Below are positions 5,072 through 5,935 of a stretch of 5,935 bases of DNA, piece after piece (position 1 is the first letter of the stretch; each line of letters starts with the position of its first letter). The stretch covers positions 1-5,935 of the forward strand of contig JACMOE010000399.1 in NCBI GenBank assembly GCA_014378185.1, written 5' to 3'. Made by a program: the position numbers and the translations under genes. The notes under the pieces were generated by a model. That model did not search any database. It was not told the origin of the DNA and saw only the letters and a program-made list of their open reading frames with translations. The stretch is from Gemmatimonadaceae bacterium (GTDB lineage: Bacteria; Gemmatimonadota; Gemmatimonadetes; Gemmatimonadales; Gemmatimonadaceae).

Positions 5072-5728
5072 ATGGCCCAGACCGCCACGCCCCTCCGCAT
5101 CGCGCACCGCGGCATGCCGCGCCTTGCGCGCGAGAATACCCTCGCGAGCTTCCGGCTCGCCCTGGAAGCGGGAGCGGAGGGCATCGAGCTCGACGTGCAC
5201 ACCACGGCAGACGGGGTCATCGTGGTCCATCACGATCCCGCTCTTGCGGGTGGACTGGCCATCCGCGACCTCACTTACGCGGCGTTTCACCAGACGGCGC
5301 CGGATGCTCCCACGCTGCGCGAAGTGTGCGACGTCGTTGGCAGCCGCGCCGAGCTGTTCGTGGAGCTCAAGGGCGCGGGCATCGAACATGTGGTTGCCAA
5401 TGAGCTGACCGGCTACGACGGCGTGTCCGCCATTCACAGCTTCGATCACGTGGCGATCCGCCGGCTGCACGCCAGCGGGGTCGCGCTTCGGCTGGGCGTG
5501 CTGTTCGACGGCGGAGAAGACGGCCTGAACGTCATGGACCAGTGCGGTGCCAGGGACCTGTGGCCGCACTTTTCCCTGGTCACGCGCGATCTGGTGACTG
5601 GCGTTCACGCGCGCGGAGGCCGCGTCATCCCGTGGACCGTGAACGACGCCGCAGACGCCGCGCGCCTGGGTGACCTTGGCGTGGACGGACTGTGCACGGA
5701 CGACGTTCGCATGCTGAAACGCAGCTGA
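5072..5728 (+). CDS. Glycerophosphodiester phosphodiesterase (GDPD family)
   Basis: The enzyme hydrolyses glycerophosphodiesters, products of phospholipid deacylation, to glycerol 3-phosphate and an alcohol, using a divalent metal in a TIM-barrel fold. All core motifs are present in order: His12-Arg13, Glu21-Asn22-Thr23, the metal pair Glu39 and Asp41 (ELDV), the second catalytic His54 (VVHHDP), Glu98-Leu-Lys100, Ser123-Phe124, PWTVN (187-191) and VDGLCTDD near the end. There is no signal peptide, so it is likely cytoplasmic, like UgpQ. At 218 residues it is shorter than the usual 240-250; the saving lies mainly between Lys100 and Ser123. The ATG at 5072 is right for the family, with the HRG motif starting at residue 12, but has no Shine-Dalgarno. 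Substrate specificity cannot be read from the sequence. It stands alone, divergent from the sigma operon and convergent with the next gene. Confidence 0.93.
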   Translation: MAQTATPLRIAHRGMPRLARENTLASFRLALEAGAEGIELDVHTTADGVIVVHHDPALAGGLAIRDLTYAAFHQTAPDAPTLREVCDVVGSRAELFVELKGAGIEHVVANELTGYDGVSAIHSFDHVAIRRLHASGVALRLGVLFDGGEDGLNVMDQCGARDLWPHFSLVTRDLVTGVHARGGRVIPWTVNDAADAARLGDLGVDGLCTDDVRMLKRS

Positions 5729-5750
5729 CCAACGAGTTGCCGGCAGGTGC

Positions 5751-5935
5751 TCAGGGAGCGGTGGACTGCCCGCCGAGCGCCGAGATGGAAGCCTCGAGCC
5801 GCCCCACCTCAGCTTTCGCAGACGCCAACATTGCCGCCAGGATGTTGTAACGCTCGGCGTCGAGCTCCGCGCCGGCCGCGCGCGCTCGATAGACGGCAAA
5901 GACGAGTGAGGCGTCTGCCGCTTCAGCGCGCTGCA
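5751..5935 (-). CDS. C-terminal 60 residues of an unidentified protein (5' end outside window)
   Basis: From the right edge the minus strand stays open for 60 codons to a TGA at 5753-5751, with strong G/C third-position bias, so I read it as a real gene entering the window. The peptide is Ala/Glu/Leu-rich and looks helical (for example LAAMLASAKAEVGRLEASIS), ending in Gly-Gly-Gln-Ser-Thr-Ala-Pro. It could be an amphipathic helix or short coiled coil. I do not recognise a family. It converges on the phosphodiesterase gene with only 22 bases between the two stops; that gap contains the small palindrome TGCCGGCA (5738-5745) but no clear terminator. Confidence 0.55.
   Translation of the reverse strand, partial: QRAEAADASLVFAVYRARAAGAELDAERYNILAAMLASAKAEVGRLEASISALGGQSTAP

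Noticed and set aside
4961..5899. 312-codon minus-strand open frame covering the phosphodiesterase
   Set aside because: It would overlap both the catalytic GDPD gene on the other strand and the end of the right-edge gene; the peptide is low in recognisable motifs.

Overview
This is a GC-rich bacterial window with tightly packed, mostly minus-strand genes and strong G/C preference at third codon positions. Three things together suggest Gemmatimonadota: an outer-membrane TonB-plug-type protein with an Asp-Thr-rich linker, an ECF sigma/zinc-finger anti-sigma/periplasmic protein cluster, and weak or absent Shine-Dalgarno sequences before several genes. This placement is inferred from protein style; no taxonomic marker is present apart from one tRNA.

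Layout from left to right. Positions 1-994 (minus, cut by the window edge) encode the N-terminal 331 residues of a secreted protein with a TonB-receptor-like plug domain. It overlaps by a GTGA junction the end of pepA (991-2469, minus), a complete leucyl aminopeptidase with all metal and catalytic residues. Upstream of pepA lie about 530 bases without a convincing gene (2470-3000), visibly less GC-rich, carrying several inverted and direct repeats. A tRNA-Leu(CAA) gene follows at 3001-3086 (minus), with a G-U first acceptor pair and no encoded CCA.

Positions 3189-4964 (minus) hold a three-gene operon, transcribed in the order ECF sigma factor, zinc-finger membrane anti-sigma factor, Spy/CpxP-like periplasmic protein. 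The genes overlap by 8 and 4 bases, so translation is probably coupled. The likely logic is an envelope-stress circuit: the anti-sigma holds the sigma factor at the inner membrane, and the third gene makes a periplasmic helical protein that may be an effector or part of sensing. Divergent from it, across 107 bases, is a compact cytoplasmic glycerophosphodiester phosphodiesterase (5072-5728, plus). The window ends with the C-terminal 60 residues of an unidentified protein (5751-5935, minus), convergent with the phosphodiesterase.

No mobile element, CRISPR array, rRNA or phage gene was seen. Nothing here is clearly a new system. The items most worth checking are the sigma/anti-sigma/Spy-like module, the repeat-bearing region upstream of pepA, and the heptad-repeat linker of the outer-membrane protein.
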